Assembly: GCF_012102745.1 (NCBI RefSeq)
Contig: NZ_JAAVSY010000001.1
Coordinates: 124,001-188,000 of the forward strand
Direction of reading: 5' to 3'
DNA: 64,000 bases
Source of the DNA: Haematospirillum sp. H4485
Lineage (GTDB): Bacteria; Pseudomonadota; Alphaproteobacteria; Rhodospirillales; Rhodospirillaceae
Shown piece by piece: positions 1-8,722 of the stretch; position 1 is the stretch's first letter; each line of letters begins with the position of its first letter. The position numbers and the translations under genes are program-made. Under the pieces are notes generated by a model. That model saw only the letters and a program-made list of their open reading frames with translations. It had not been told where the DNA came from and searched no databases.

Positions 1-121
1 CCACGGTGATGAAGGCGCCGCCCTTTCCTGGCTGCACAATCTGGGTCTTCAGGACGCTCCAGCTGCGGCCTTCGTGTTCGATGACCATGCCGGGGCGAAT
101 CAGGTTGGCGTTAATCTTCAT
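1..121 (-). CDS. efp: Elongation factor P, 5' part only
   Basis: EF-P binds ribosomes stalled on polyproline and promotes peptide-bond formation. Only the first 40 codons are inside the window; the gene runs off the left edge. The translation begins [19 protein letters not shown] and contains QPGKGGAF, the KOW-like N-terminal domain loop. The lysine of PGKGG (residue 33) is the equivalent of E. coli Lys34, the site of beta-lysylation. The gene is divergent from epmA, the ligase that would modify this lysine, which strongly supports both calls. Confidence 0.93.
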   Translation of the reverse strand, partial: MKINANLIRPGMVIEHEGRSWSVLKTQIVQPGKGGAFITV

Positions 122-247
122 GTGTAAACTTCTGAAAGCTGTTTCAAGGAGAATTGGTCATAGATCGCAGCGGGCTTCCTATCAGATCGTGGCGCCTCTG
201 GCAACAGAGCTGGCATTGTTTCTTCAATTGCTATATCAGGTGCGCTT

Positions 248-1264
248 ATGACGCAGGATAAGAACAGATCATCGCTTCCACGCTGGTGGGACGCCGATTC
301 GTTGGCGCGCCGGCTTCCTTTTCTGCGGGCTCGCCAGAATGTTATGGCCAATATCCGTACCTTTTTTGCGGCCCGGGACTTTCTGGAGGTGGAAACGCCG
401 GCCCTGCAGTGTTCGCCGGGTCTGGAACCGCATTTGAAGGCCTTTCGTACGGTTCTTGAGGATCCGGATGGTGGGGAGCGGACATTCTATCTGCATACAA
501 GCCCCGAATTTGCCATGAAAAAGCTTCTGGCAGGGGGCCTTCCGCGCCTGTTTCAGATTGCCCGTGTTTTCCGTAATGGTGAGCGGTCTGATACCCATCA
601 TCCAGAGTTTACAATGCTGGAGTGGTATCGGGCGCAGGCCAGCTATACGGATCTGATGGTTGATGTCGAGGAGCTTTTTACGGCTGTGGGCATCCTTCAA
701 CCGGTTTCCCGGCTGACTGTGCAAGATGCTTTCCTCCGTTATGCCGGTATCGATCTGCTGTCGACAGTATCAGATCCGTCTGATCCCGCTCCGCCACCGG
801 ATCGTTTGCGTGCAGAAGCATCCCGCATCGGGGTGTATACCGGAGCTGGTGATCGCTGGGACGATGTGTTCTTCCATATCTTTCTGGACCGTATAGAGCC
901 TTCTCTGGGCTGTGATGGCCCCGTCATCCTGTACGATTGGCCCGCATCGATGGCGGCGTTGTCGCGGCGTTCAGCGGTTGATCCCAGGGTGTGTGAGCGT
1001 TTCGAGGTTTATCTGAACGGGGTAGAGCTGGCCAATGCATTTGGCGAATTAACCGATGCTGCGGAGCAGCGCCGCCGTTTCGAGCATGATATGGGGCTGA
1101 AACAGCGCTTGTATGGCGTGCGCTACCCGATTGATGAAGCCTTTATGGATGCGGTGTCCTGTTTGCCGGAATGTGCGGGTATTGCCTTGGGGGTAGACCG
1201 GCTGGTGATGGCGGTGGCCGGGGCCAGCCGCATCACCGATGTGCTATGGTCCGAGGTTGACTGA
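248..1264 (+). CDS. epmA: EF-P--(R)-beta-lysine ligase (GenX/PoxA)
   Basis: A class II lysyl-tRNA-synthetase paralogue that attaches (R)-beta-lysine to EF-P. At 338 aa it lacks the N-terminal OB anticodon-binding domain of LysRS, as expected for EpmA. Motif 2 is visible as FRNGERSDTHHPEFTMLEWY (residues 108-127) and motif 3 as GIALGVDRLVMA near residues 311-322; HTSPEFAMK (83-91) belongs to the substrate pocket. The start is ATG 248 with AGGTG upstream. It faces away from efp across about 126 bp that must hold both promoters. The partner 2,3-aminomutase gene epmB is not in this window. Confidence 0.93.
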   Translation: MTQDKNRSSLPRWWDADSLARRLPFLRARQNVMANIRTFFAARDFLEVETPALQCSPGLEPHLKAFRTVLEDPDGGERTFYLHTSPEFAMKKLLAGGLPRLFQIARVFRNGERSDTHHPEFTMLEWYRAQASYTDLMVDVEELFTAVGILQPVSRLTVQDAFLRYAGIDLLSTVSDPSDPAPPPDRLRAEASRIGVYTGAGDRWDDVFFHIFLDRIEPSLGCDGPVILYDWPASMAALSRRSAVDPRVCERFEVYLNGVELANAFGELTDAAEQRRRFEHDMGLKQRLYGVRYPIDEAFMDAVSCLPECAGIALGVDRLVMAVAGASRITDVLWSEVD

Positions 1265-1273
1265 TCTACCCTT

Positions 1274-1912
1274 TCAGGGGGTCATAGCTTGGTTCAGCTT
1301 CCTGATCGCGTCCGCAGGTCCCTCCGGCCAGTCCCATACGCCACTGCATACGGCCAGAAAATCAGCGCCGGCTTCAACCAGTGGGCGGGCATTGTCCGGT
1401 GTTATGCCTCCGATGGCCACGCAGGGCGGGGTCATGGTTTCTTGCCACCAGCGCAGTAATGAGACGTCGGCCATGGCTGGTGGTTCTTTGGTCTGCGTCG
1501 GATAGAAAGCTCCGAAGGCGATATAATCAGCTCCATCTTCAGCCGCCAGCATGGCCAGGTGACGACTGTCGTGGCAGGTGACGCCGACGATCCGGTCAGA
1601 GCCCATAATCCGACGTGCCTCTGTGCATCTGCTGTCATCCTGTCCGACGTGGACACCGTCACAACCGCTTTGGTTGGCCAGGTCCGGTCGGTCGTTGAGG
1701 ATAAAGGCAACATCGTGCTGCTGTGCAACAGGCATGAGCTGCTCAATCGCCCGTAAAACGGTCGCATCATCCGCCGTTTTCATGCGCAGTTGCAGCGCCG
1801 CAACATCGCCTGCGCCCAAGGCTGATTCGAGTTGTTCGGCAAAGCGCGGCACATCGTGCAGGTTTGGTGGCGTGACAAGGTAAAGGCGGCATGCGTGTGA
1901 AAAGGCGACCAT
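1274..1912 (-). CDS. thiE: Thiamine-phosphate synthase
   Basis: Joins HMP-PP and thiazole phosphate to make thiamine monophosphate. The 212-aa TIM barrel shows GVHVGQDD, the AFGAFYPTQTK phosphate-binding stretch and IGGITPDNARPLVEAGADF near the C-terminus, all typical of alphaproteobacterial ThiE. The ATG at 1912 fits the family N-terminus (MVAFSHACRLYLVTPP); its A is shared with the TAA stop of the upstream ORF, so translation is probably coupled. It converges with epmA with only 9 bp between stops and no visible terminator. No TPP riboswitch was recognised upstream. thiD lies 18 kb away in this window. Confidence 0.9.
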   Translation of the reverse strand: MVAFSHACRLYLVTPPNLHDVPRFAEQLESALGAGDVAALQLRMKTADDATVLRAIEQLMPVAQQHDVAFILNDRPDLANQSGCDGVHVGQDDSRCTEARRIMGSDRIVGVTCHDSRHLAMLAAEDGADYIAFGAFYPTQTKEPPAMADVSLLRWWQETMTPPCVAIGGITPDNARPLVEAGADFLAVCSGVWDWPEGPADAIRKLNQAMTP

Positions 1913-2379
1913 TATGGTTCCTGCAGGAGGTTGAGGGGCCGGCGCGGGCCGGTGCAAAGTGCCCCCTTGATAGCGTCACGATCTCCCCGGAGCAATGCTT
2001 TGCATGCATAATCTACATCTGTACACAGTCCCAGATCCAGGCGTTCCGGATAATCCAGGGCCAATCGCTGACCCAATTGCCCGGCCACGCCCCCAAGGGT
2101 TCGGATTGCTGTTGCGTGCAGGCTGTGCACAGCTACGGCAGGGATTCCGTCGCGCAGGGCTGTGAGTGCCATCCCGGCTGCATCACCGCAGTCCAGCACT
2201 AGGGTCCACCGATCCGGGGGGGTCCCGGTTGTTTCGGTCAGGCAGAGAAGCCAGAGCCATCGAGGCCCCTGCCAGCGGACGGCATCGGGCGGACTCCAGA
2301 ATTCCAGGGGGCAGGCGTTGTCCATGGCGCGATACGCGTGCAGGGCTGCGCGGATGTGGTCGCGTCCGTGGATGATCAT
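1912..2379 (-). CDS. Conserved-looking hypothetical protein upstream of thiE
   Basis: A 155-aa ORF that I do not recognise as a named family. It has no signal peptide or membrane segment. The middle (LDCGDAAGMALTALRDGIPA) resembles a small alpha/beta domain with glycine-rich turns. The ATG at 2379 is preferred to a TTG two codons upstream. Its stop overlaps the thiE start by one base, which argues that it is a real, translated, co-regulated gene. A role in thiamine metabolism is inference from position only. Confidence 0.65.
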   Translation of the reverse strand: MIIHGRDHIRAALHAYRAMDNACPLEFWSPPDAVRWQGPRWLWLLCLTETTGTPPDRWTLVLDCGDAAGMALTALRDGIPAVAVHSLHATAIRTLGGVAGQLGQRLALDYPERLDLGLCTDVDYACKALLRGDRDAIKGALCTGPRRPLNLLQEP

Positions 2380-2530
2380 GCGCAAGGGGGCGGGGGATGA
2401 CAGGGTGGGTCTCCGGACAAGCTGGACACGGCAGGAGGCAAGAATGTTGACCGGTGCCCGGGTGGTGCCTATTCTGTGCCGCCGTATGCACAGCGGCTGT
2501 GCAGTGTATTGAAACCCAATGAGGATGTCT

Positions 2531-2761
2531 ATGTCGAGCCGGATTGAACAGGCCCTCGGCCGTCTTGATGATGCGGTGGCCGCCCTTGAGCAGGCCGGCC
2601 TGAAGGCTGCCGGAGCGTGCGACAGCAGCGAGGTTGCGCGCCTGAGCGCTGATCTGGAGGCTGTGCGTGCCGATTATGAGGCGTTACAGCTGACCAGCCA
2701 GCAGGCATCCGGGCGCATAGACGCCGCTATCAGCCGTTTACGCGCTGTACTGGAGGTATAG
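2531..2761 (+). CDS. Small coiled-coil protein, DUF4164-like
   Basis: A 76-aa, almost entirely helical, charged protein (MSSRIEQALGRLDDAVAALE...) with heptad-like spacing of Leu and Ala. Small DUF4164 coiled-coil proteins directly upstream of zapA are common in alphaproteobacteria. Three in-frame ATGs occur (2519, 2525, 2531); 2531 is chosen because GAGG at 2521-2524 lies six bases before it. The stop is 4 bp from the zapA start, so the two are one operon. A role with ZapA in FtsZ-ring organisation is inferred from position. Confidence 0.75.
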   Translation: MSSRIEQALGRLDDAVAALEQAGLKAAGACDSSEVARLSADLEAVRADYEALQLTSQQASGRIDAAISRLRAVLEV

Positions 2762-2765
2762 GCCC

Positions 2766-3356
2766 ATGGCCAAGGTTACGCTGACGATCAACAGCCGTCA
2801 TTACACCGTTGGGTGCGAAGACGGGCAGGAGGCAGAGGTCGAACTGCTTGGCCGTGATATTGATCGTCGTGCCCGGGCGCTGGCCAATGAGGCCGGTGCG
2901 GTTTCTGACGAGCTGGTCATGGTTCTTGTATCCTTGCTCTTGGCTGATGAAGCCCGCGAAGCCACCAAGGCGCGGGATGCTCTTGTCCGAAGTTTTGAGG
3001 AGGCTGTTGAAGCCCGTGACAAGGCGCAGGAGATGTCCGAGCATATCGCGCTGGAGGCGGATCAGGAAATCCGGCGGGTTGTGGATGTCCGTGATCGCCT
3101 GGAGGCGGACCGTGACGCCGCTTTGTCGGCGCATAAGGCATTGGAAGCCAGTTTCTGTGCGATGCAGCAAGAGAGAGACGCCTTGCGGGCACAGCTTGAG
3201 GAAGCGCGTCAGGCCCTTGAATCAGCCCGTCTGCACCTTGAGCAAAGGCGCGATGAGCAGTCTACCCTGCGTTTGAGCGAGGAGAATTTTGTCAGTGCGA
3301 TCGAGCACATGGCAAAACGTGTGGAAACAGTTGCGCAAACGCTTTTGGTCTCCTAG
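2766..3356 (+). CDS. zapA: Cell division protein ZapA with long coiled-coil tail
   Basis: ZapA binds FtsZ and bundles protofilaments at the division site. The N-terminal ZapA domain (MAKVTLTINSRHYTVGCEDGQ to about residue 95) is clear. It is followed by about 100 residues of highly charged heptad sequence rich in Glu, Arg and Leu. At 196 aa the protein is nearly twice the size of E. coli ZapA (109 aa). GGAGG about 8 bases upstream supports ATG 2766. The last codons overlap the promoter of the following 6S RNA. Confidence 0.88.
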   Translation: MAKVTLTINSRHYTVGCEDGQEAEVELLGRDIDRRARALANEAGAVSDELVMVLVSLLLADEAREATKARDALVRSFEEAVEARDKAQEMSEHIALEADQEIRRVVDVRDRLEADRDAALSAHKALEASFCAMQQERDALRAQLEEARQALESARLHLEQRRDEQSTLRLSEENFVSAIEHMAKRVETVAQTLLVS

Positions 3357-3359
3357 ACT
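3331..3359 (+). promoter_or_regulatory. Candidate sigma-70-type promoter for 6S RNA
   Basis: TTGCGC at 3331-3336 and TAGACT at 3354-3359 are separated by exactly 17 bp, placing transcription start near 3366, just before the 5' arm of the 6S closing stem. The promoter lies inside the last codons of zapA and its -10 element includes the zapA stop codon. Confidence 0.5.
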
Positions 3360-3365
3360 AAGGAT

Positions 3366-3530
3366 GTGCGAAGCTGCCTGGTTCGTCAGGTTGCACTACT
3401 CCCGGGGGCTATAATCTTAGAAAGGGGCCTGTCCCTGTTGTGGCTGTGGCTGCAGTATCATGGGTCCCACTTTGTGCTCGCGGCCTTAGTGGAGGTTGCG
3501 CTTTGCCAACGGCCCAAGGTGGCTTCGCCT
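3366..3530 (+). ncRNA. ssrS: 6S RNA
   Basis: 6S RNA mimics an open promoter and sequesters sigma-70 RNA polymerase. The location between zapA and the 5-formyl-THF cyclo-ligase gene is the conserved 6S locus. A 12-bp closing stem pairs 3368-3379 (GCGAAGCTGCCT) with 3517-3528 (AGGTGGCTTCGC), with two wobble pairs. Inside lie GGGGCCTGTCCCTG (3424-3437), matching the GGGCC-GTCCC side of the bacterial 6S central bubble, and a GCGGCCTTAG stretch near 3480-3489 resembling the opposite side. Length about 165 nt fits the family. Exact ends are estimates. Confidence 0.78.
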
Positions 3531-3580
3531 CTTGATTGCGTTTTATTCGGGCCCGTGCGTCTGTGCGGGTCCGTCTTTAT

Positions 3581-4237
3581 ATGTACGATGTTTCTGATCG
3601 TGCCTTTCTGGCCTCCAGCGTGGATTATGGGTGCGTGAGCCATTGTTCCGAGGACAAGAGCCTGTTGCGTCGCGCCCTGTTACAGCGGCGTGATGATTTT
3701 GTAGCGTCCGGAGCAGCCTTGGCTGCTGGATCGGCCTTGACGGGTTTTGTTACGCGCCTTCTCCTTGAGTATTCTGCCGACCATATTGTTGCGGCTTATG
3801 TCCCCATGAGGGGCGAGCCAGACCCCATTGCGGGTGTTGCTGCTGCGGGCCGGGCCTTGGCGCTGCCGGTTGTGTGTGGTCGTGACCAGCCTCTAGTATT
3901 CCGGCGATGGCAACCTGGTGATCCTCTGGAAGAAGGCATCTGGGGAACCCGTCATCCCCCGTCATCCTGCCCGTCTGTTGTTCCGGACCTGGTTCTGGTC
4001 CCGGCTGTCGGGTTTACGGGATCCGGTGCGCGTCTTGGGTATGGTGGGGGGTTCTATGACCGGACGCTGCCTGCGCTGCATGCCCCCGGTTCCCGGGCGC
4101 CTGCTTTTGCTGTGGCGTGGGAGTGTCAAAGGGTTGATGTTCTGCCAACTGAGTCACACGACATTCCCCTGGATGGTTGGGTAACAGAGGCAGGCTTTTG
4201 CCGGCTCACCACGTCCGGGACAACCAGACAATTATAA
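3581..4237 (+). CDS. fthC: 5-formyltetrahydrofolate cyclo-ligase
   Basis: Converts 5-formyl-THF to 5,10-methenyl-THF with ATP. Visible family features are the N-terminal LLRRALLQRR helix, YVPMRGEPD, and the C-terminal signature GARLGYGGGFYDRTL. The start is uncertain: ATG 3581 is the first ATG after the 6S RNA, giving 218 aa, but GTG 3635 (VSHCSEDKSLLRR) would match the usual family start better. Neither has a strong ribosome-binding site. It is probably transcribed with the 6S RNA just upstream, as in E. coli ssrS-ygfA. Confidence 0.88.
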   Translation: MYDVSDRAFLASSVDYGCVSHCSEDKSLLRRALLQRRDDFVASGAALAAGSALTGFVTRLLLEYSADHIVAAYVPMRGEPDPIAGVAAAGRALALPVVCGRDQPLVFRRWQPGDPLEEGIWGTRHPPSSCPSVVPDLVLVPAVGFTGSGARLGYGGGFYDRTLPALHAPGSRAPAFAVAWECQRVDVLPTESHDIPLDGWVTEAGFCRLTTSGTTRQL

Positions 4238-4265
4238 GCAGAAGAAACGAGAGAGGTTCCAGCGT

Positions 4266-5096
4266 ATGCGTTTGATGTATCTGGGGGATGTTGTCGGACG
4301 GGCCGGGCGCGAAAAGGCTTGCCAGGTCATTCCGGATTTGCGCAGGAGTCTCGGGCTGGATTTTGTCGCCGTGTGTGCTGAGAATGCCGCTCATGGCTTT
4401 GGTCTGACAGCGAGTATTGCCCAGGACTTTTTTGCCAGCGGTGTTGATGCCCTGACCTTGGGCAACCATGCCTGGGACCAGCGGGAGATGATCGCCTATA
4501 TTGACCGGGAACCCCGGATCCTGCGCCCGATCAATTATCCTGTCGGGACCCCGGGGCGTGGGGCCATGCTTTATACAACGGCGTCGGGGCGAAGGGTTCT
4601 GGTTGTCCAGTGCATGGGGCGCCTCTTTATGGATCCGCTGGATGATCCTTTTGCGGCTGTTAATGCAGAGCTGGAGCGGTTCCGTCTGGGGGGCGGTGTT
4701 GATGCCGTGATTGTGGACATTCACGCCGAAGCAACCAGTGAAAAGATGGCTCTTGGGCATTTCTGTGACGGACGTTCTTCCTTGGTCGCGGGGACGCACT
4801 CCCATATTCCGACCGCCGATGCCCAGATTCTCCCGGGTGGTACAGCCTACATCACGGATCTGGGCATGTGCGGGGATTATGACTCTGTCATCGGTATGAA
4901 AAAAGACGTGTCCGTATCTCGCTTTGTGCGCAAGATGCCGGCCGACAAGCTTTCCCCCGCGACAGGGGACGCAACTGTGTGTGGCGTTGTCATTCAGACA
5001 GATGATCGTACAGGCTTGGCTGTGTTTGTGCATCCAATCCGGATCGGTGGGCGGTTGCAGTCAGCCATGCCTGTTTTTGACAGGGAAACACTCTGA
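4266..5096 (+). CDS. YmdB-type metallophosphoesterase (TIGR00282 family)
   Basis: Family members are dinuclear-metal phosphodiesterases acting on 2',3'-cyclic nucleotides. All signature blocks are present in 276 aa: GDVVGRAGR (residues 8-16), ENAAHGFGL (about 39-47), LGNHAWD (about 66-72), DIHAEATSEK (about 150-159) and VAGTHSHIPTAD (about 174-185), together supplying the metal-binding Asp, Glu, Asn and His residues. It follows the folate gene by 28 bp, so probably the same transcript. The substrate in this organism is unknown. Confidence 0.88.
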   Translation: MRLMYLGDVVGRAGREKACQVIPDLRRSLGLDFVAVCAENAAHGFGLTASIAQDFFASGVDALTLGNHAWDQREMIAYIDREPRILRPINYPVGTPGRGAMLYTTASGRRVLVVQCMGRLFMDPLDDPFAAVNAELERFRLGGGVDAVIVDIHAEATSEKMALGHFCDGRSSLVAGTHSHIPTADAQILPGGTAYITDLGMCGDYDSVIGMKKDVSVSRFVRKMPADKLSPATGDATVCGVVIQTDDRTGLAVFVHPIRIGGRLQSAMPVFDRETL

Positions 5097-5256
5097 AAAC
5101 GGTGTTCTGGCCCTTGTCTTTCAGGGGGTAGTCCTGCCATAGTGCGCCGTTCGTGCCAACAGGCAGCATGACAGCTGTCCGGGTAGAGCCGGGGTTTTGG
5201 CGGGGTCGCCGTACAAATCCCGAGTTTCTGTTTCAGTTCCAGGATATCAAGATACC

Positions 5257-5994
5257 ATGGCCGGTCATTCCAAATTCAAGAACATCATGCATCGCAAGGG
5301 TGCACAGGACGCCAAGCGCGCCAAGCTGTTTACCAAGCTGGCCAAGGAAATTTATGTGGCCGCCAGAACCGGCGGGCCGGAGCCGGAAGGCAACCCGCGC
5401 CTTCGCGCTGCGATTATGGATGCCCGCAAGAACTCCCTGCCCAAGGACAACATAGAACGTGCTCTGAAAAAGGCCCAGTCCGGTGCGGACGGGGAGGATT
5501 ATGAAGAGGTACGCTATGAAGGCATGGGGCCGGGCAATGTTGCTGTTATCGTTGAGGCATTGACAGATAACCGGAACCGTACCGCTTCTGATGTGCGGGC
5601 TGTTTTTTCCAAGCATGGCGGGACGTTGACCCCGGTACAGTTCAACTTTGAGCGTGTTGGCTATATTGTCTATTCATTGTCGGTGGGGTCGCCGGATGAT
5701 GTGTTGGAAGCTGCCGTTGAGGCGGGTGCCGACGATGTGGTTTCGTCTGAAGAGGAGCATGAGATCTTTTGTGCCCCTGATAGTTTGGGAGCGGTTCGCG
5801 CTGCCCTTGAGCCGGTTCTGGGAGAGCCGGAAGCCGCCCGACTGGACTGGAAAGCCCTGAATACGGTCTCGTTGGATGAAGACGGTGCACGCAGCTTGCT
5901 GAAGTTTCTGGATATTCTGGAAGATAATGATGATGTGCAGCGGGTTTTCTCCAACGAAGAGATTCCCGATGCGGTCATGGCGTGTCTTGATTGA
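5257..5994 (+). CDS. yebC: YebC/TACO1-family translation or transcription regulator
   Basis: A 245-aa YebC protein beginning [20 protein letters not shown], the family's characteristic N-terminus; the longer reading frame upstream of ATG 5257 does not match the family and is rejected. Recent work links YebC to relief of ribosome stalling at prolines, and older work to DNA-binding regulation. [20 protein letters not shown] in the middle is a conserved family stretch. It is immediately upstream of ruvC, the usual proteobacterial yebC-ruvCAB order. Confidence 0.95.
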   Translation: MAGHSKFKNIMHRKGAQDAKRAKLFTKLAKEIYVAARTGGPEPEGNPRLRAAIMDARKNSLPKDNIERALKKAQSGADGEDYEEVRYEGMGPGNVAVIVEALTDNRNRTASDVRAVFSKHGGTLTPVQFNFERVGYIVYSLSVGSPDDVLEAAVEAGADDVVSSEEEHEIFCAPDSLGAVRAALEPVLGEPEAARLDWKALNTVSLDEDGARSLLKFLDILEDNDDVQRVFSNEEIPDAVMACLD

Positions 5995-6021
5995 TACCAT
6001 GTGGTGCCCGGGGGTGGTGCG

Positions 6022-6534
6022 ATGACAATCCGGATATTGGGCCTTGATCCCGGGCTGCGTCACACCGGTTGGGGTGTGATCGAAGTTGCCGGGAACCGTA
6101 TGCGTGTGCTTGCTGATGGCACCGTTCATACCGATGCCTCCCGGTCACTTGCCGAGCGCCTTGCCTGCCTGTTCGAAGGGCTGTCGGACGTTGTCGATCA
6201 GTGGACCCCGGATGAGTCTGCTGTCGAAGAGACCTTTGTTAACCGGAATCCTCATTCAACCCTGAAACTGGGGCAAGCGCGCGGGGTATCCCTTCTGGTT
6301 CCGGCGCGTCGGGGTATTCCTGTGGCGGAATACCAGCCATCCCAGATCAAGAAGGCTGTTGTGGGAACGGGTGCTGCAGGAAAGGAACAGGTGCAGATGA
6401 TGGTGCGGACGCTGTTGCCTGGCTGTAGCATCAGTACAGCAGATGCGGCTGATGCACTGGCTGTTGCTGTGTGTCATGCTCACTTCCGGTCCTCGTCGAT
6501 GGCATTGGCGGCGCTGGCAGGAGGGAAACGCTGA
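6022..6534 (+). CDS. ruvC: Holliday junction resolvase RuvC
   Basis: The endonuclease that cuts Holliday junctions after RuvAB branch migration. The four acidic catalytic residues are visible in 170 aa: Asp9 (ILGLDPG), Glu69 (VEETF), and Asp141 and Asp144 ([16 protein letters not shown]). ATG 6022 is chosen because it begins directly at [11 protein letters not shown]; a GTG seven codons upstream adds residues unlike the family. The stop overlaps the ruvA start in a TGATG junction. Confidence 0.95.
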   Translation: MTIRILGLDPGLRHTGWGVIEVAGNRMRVLADGTVHTDASRSLAERLACLFEGLSDVVDQWTPDESAVEETFVNRNPHSTLKLGQARGVSLLVPARRGIPVAEYQPSQIKKAVVGTGAAGKEQVQMMVRTLLPGCSISTADAADALAVAVCHAHFRSSSMALAALAGGKR

Positions 6535-7181
6535 TGATTGCAAAGCTGCGGGGTGTGGTTGACAGCACCGGTGATGACTGGGTTGTCATTGATGTGGGTG
6601 GGGTTGGCTATCTTGTCTTTGCTTCCACCCGTACCTTGTCACGCGTTTCAGTAGGGGAAGCCGTTGCCCTGATCGTGGAAACCCATGTCCGGGAAGATCA
6701 TATCCACCTGTACGGCTTTTCAGCCGAAGCGGAGCGCGCTTTCTTTCGCCTTCTTCTGACAGTTCAAGGAGTTGGGGCCAAGGTTGCCCTGGCGATCCTG
6801 TCCGTTGGATCACCTGATGATATCGCACGTGCAATTGCGGCGGCGGATCGGGGTATGCTAACCCGCGCCACGGGGGTGGGTCCCAAGCTGGCCGGCCGTA
6901 TTGTTGCAGAGTTGAAGGACAAAGTTGTGGCCTTTCCTGCTCATGCTGGCGGGGTTGGCGCAGAGAGTGTGTCCCGGATTGGTCCTGTGTCTGTGGCTCC
7001 TGTTGCAGGTGCTTGTGACGTGTCTGGTGATGCGGTATCAGCCTTGGTCAATCTGGGTTATGGCCGTGCTGATGCGTTTGCTGCCGTTTCTGTCAGTGCC
7101 CGTGACCTGGGTGAGAATGCGACTGTACAGGGGCTGTTGTCGGCCTCGCTGCGTTATCTGGGCCGGGGGCTTCAGGCATGA
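6534..7181 (+). CDS. ruvA: Holliday junction branch migration protein RuvA
   Basis: Forms the tetramer that holds the four-way junction for RuvB. The 215-aa sequence begins [15 protein letters not shown] (OB-fold domain I), has the two helix-hairpin-helix stretches [15 protein letters not shown] and [18 protein letters not shown] in domain II, and a short C-terminal domain III ([13 protein letters not shown]) that contacts RuvB. Its start overlaps the ruvC stop and its stop overlaps the ruvB start (ATGA), so the three are translationally coupled. Confidence 0.95.
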   Translation: MIAKLRGVVDSTGDDWVVIDVGGVGYLVFASTRTLSRVSVGEAVALIVETHVREDHIHLYGFSAEAERAFFRLLLTVQGVGAKVALAILSVGSPDDIARAIAAADRGMLTRATGVGPKLAGRIVAELKDKVVAFPAHAGGVGAESVSRIGPVSVAPVAGACDVSGDAVSALVNLGYGRADAFAAVSVSARDLGENATVQGLLSASLRYLGRGLQA

Positions 7182-8242
7182 AAGGCAATGCGGAGGATCC
7201 GCGCCTGATTTCCGGTGCTTTGCAGGAGGGGGATGGAGAACTTCACATCCGTCCCCAGACCTTGGGTGAGTTTATCGGTCAGCGCTTGGCGTGCGAAAAT
7301 CTCTCGGTCTTTGTCAAAGCAGCCCGCGCACGTGGTGATGCCCTGGATCATGTGTTGCTGCATGGCCCGCCGGGGCTGGGCAAGACAACCTTGGCCCAGA
7401 TTGTATCCCGCGAACTGGGCGTTGGTTTCCGGGCCACGTCCGGTCCGATGATTGCCCGTGCCGGTGATCTTGCGGCCTTGCTGACCAACCTTGAAAAGAA
7501 CGATGTTCTTTTTATTGATGAAATTCATCGCCTCAATCCGGCCATAGAAGAAGTTCTGTATTCTGCTATGGAGGATTTTCAGCTTGACCTGATTATTGGC
7601 GAGGGGCCTTCGGCGCGTAGTGTGCGGATTGATCTTCAGCCGTTTACCCTTGTCGGGGCCACGACCCGTTCCGGTCTTCTTACAACGCCTCTCAGGGATC
7701 GTTTCGGGATACCCGTGCGCCTGAATTTCTATGAACCGGAGGAACTGGTGGCAATTGTGCGCCGTGGTGCCGGCATTCTGGGGCTGGATCTGACAGAGGA
7801 TGGTGCGATGGAAGTCGCATGCCGGTCACGTGGCACCCCGCGTGTGGCCGGGCGCCTGCTGCGTCGCGTCCGGGATTTTGCCATGGTATCAGGGCGCACG
7901 CCTGTTGATGCCTTTGTCGCCGATGCCGCCTTGGCCCGCCTGGAGGTTGACAAGAAGGGCCTTGATGCCATGGATCTGCGCTATCTGACCTGTGTCGCCC
8001 GTAATTATGGAGGTGGTCCTGTCGGGGTGGAAACCCTTGCTGCGGCGATGTCTGAAGAGCGAGATACCCTGGAGGAAGTGATCGAGCCATTCCTGTTGCA
8101 GCAAGGCTTGATCCAGCGTACTTCGCGGGGTCGTATCCTCTCGGAAGCCGGGTATGCCCACTTGGGACTGCCTGCCCCTGTGCGGGACTATCAGCAGCTG
8201 GATCTTCTGGCCAGCTCATTCCCCGGAGGTGGTGAGGGATGA
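7178..8242 (+). CDS. ruvB: Holliday junction helicase motor RuvB
   Basis: A hexameric AAA+ motor that drives branch migration. In 354 aa the [11 protein letters not shown] start, Walker [13 protein letters not shown], Walker [10 protein letters not shown], the [18 protein letters not shown] sensor/arginine-finger region and the C-terminal winged helix ([15 protein letters not shown]) are all readable. It overlaps ruvA by four bases and is itself overlapped by four bases by ybgC. Confidence 0.96.
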   Translation: MKGNAEDPRLISGALQEGDGELHIRPQTLGEFIGQRLACENLSVFVKAARARGDALDHVLLHGPPGLGKTTLAQIVSRELGVGFRATSGPMIARAGDLAALLTNLEKNDVLFIDEIHRLNPAIEEVLYSAMEDFQLDLIIGEGPSARSVRIDLQPFTLVGATTRSGLLTTPLRDRFGIPVRLNFYEPEELVAIVRRGAGILGLDLTEDGAMEVACRSRGTPRVAGRLLRRVRDFAMVSGRTPVDAFVADAALARLEVDKKGLDAMDLRYLTCVARNYGGGPVGVETLAAAMSEERDTLEEVIEPFLLQQGLIQRTSRGRILSEAGYAHLGLPAPVRDYQQLDLLASSFPGGGEG

Positions 8243-8697
8243 GCGGGCTTGGTCCCCACGTTCTGCCGGTGCGGGTCTATTATGAAGACACGGATGCTGG
8301 CGGTGTTGTCTATTACGCAAATTATTTGAAATTTGCCGAGCGCGCCCGCACGGAGATGATCCGTACGCTGGGTATCGAACAGGAAAGATTGCGGCAGCAG
8401 CAGGATATTACGTTTGTTGTTCGGTCGTGCTCGGTTGAGTTCATGCGTCCGGCCCGGTTGGATGACCTGCTGCATGTAGAGACCCGGATACGCTGTATAT
8501 CAGGCGCCCGCGTTGACATGGAGCAGGCTATCCACCGTGTATCCGATCCGTCCGGATTGACGGATGATGCGCTTCTCGTCACCCTTTCTGTGCGCCTTGC
8601 GTGTTTGAACGGATCGGGTCGCCCGGTTCGTTTGCCTGCACGTGTGCATAGAGCCTTTGTTGGCAGCATGGATTCGTCTGTGTCTGTCTTTCCTTAG
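8239..8697 (+). CDS. ybgC: Tol-Pal-associated acyl-CoA thioesterase YbgC
   Basis: A hot-dog-fold thioesterase of 152 aa, the first gene of the Tol-Pal cluster. The catalytic signature [19 protein letters not shown] near residues 14-32 contains the family aspartate. The start overlaps the ruvB stop by four bases, so the ruv and tol genes here form one continuous coupled unit, a common alphaproteobacterial arrangement. Confidence 0.92.
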   Translation: MSGLGPHVLPVRVYYEDTDAGGVVYYANYLKFAERARTEMIRTLGIEQERLRQQQDITFVVRSCSVEFMRPARLDDLLHVETRIRCISGARVDMEQAIHRVSDPSGLTDDALLVTLSVRLACLNGSGRPVRLPARVHRAFVGSMDSSVSVFP

Positions 8698-8722
8698 ACA
8701 CTTTACTTGGTTCGGAACGATC

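Noticed and set aside
3410-3415. Perfect TATAAT downstream of zapA, as a promoter of the folate cyclo-ligase gene
   Set aside because: It lies inside the 6S RNA between paired regions, and the nearest TTGCAC is only 13 bp away; the pair at 3331/3354 fits better.
4206-5033. 275-codon frame antisense to the YmdB-type gene
   Set aside because: The sense gene carries every metal-binding motif; the antisense product resembles nothing.
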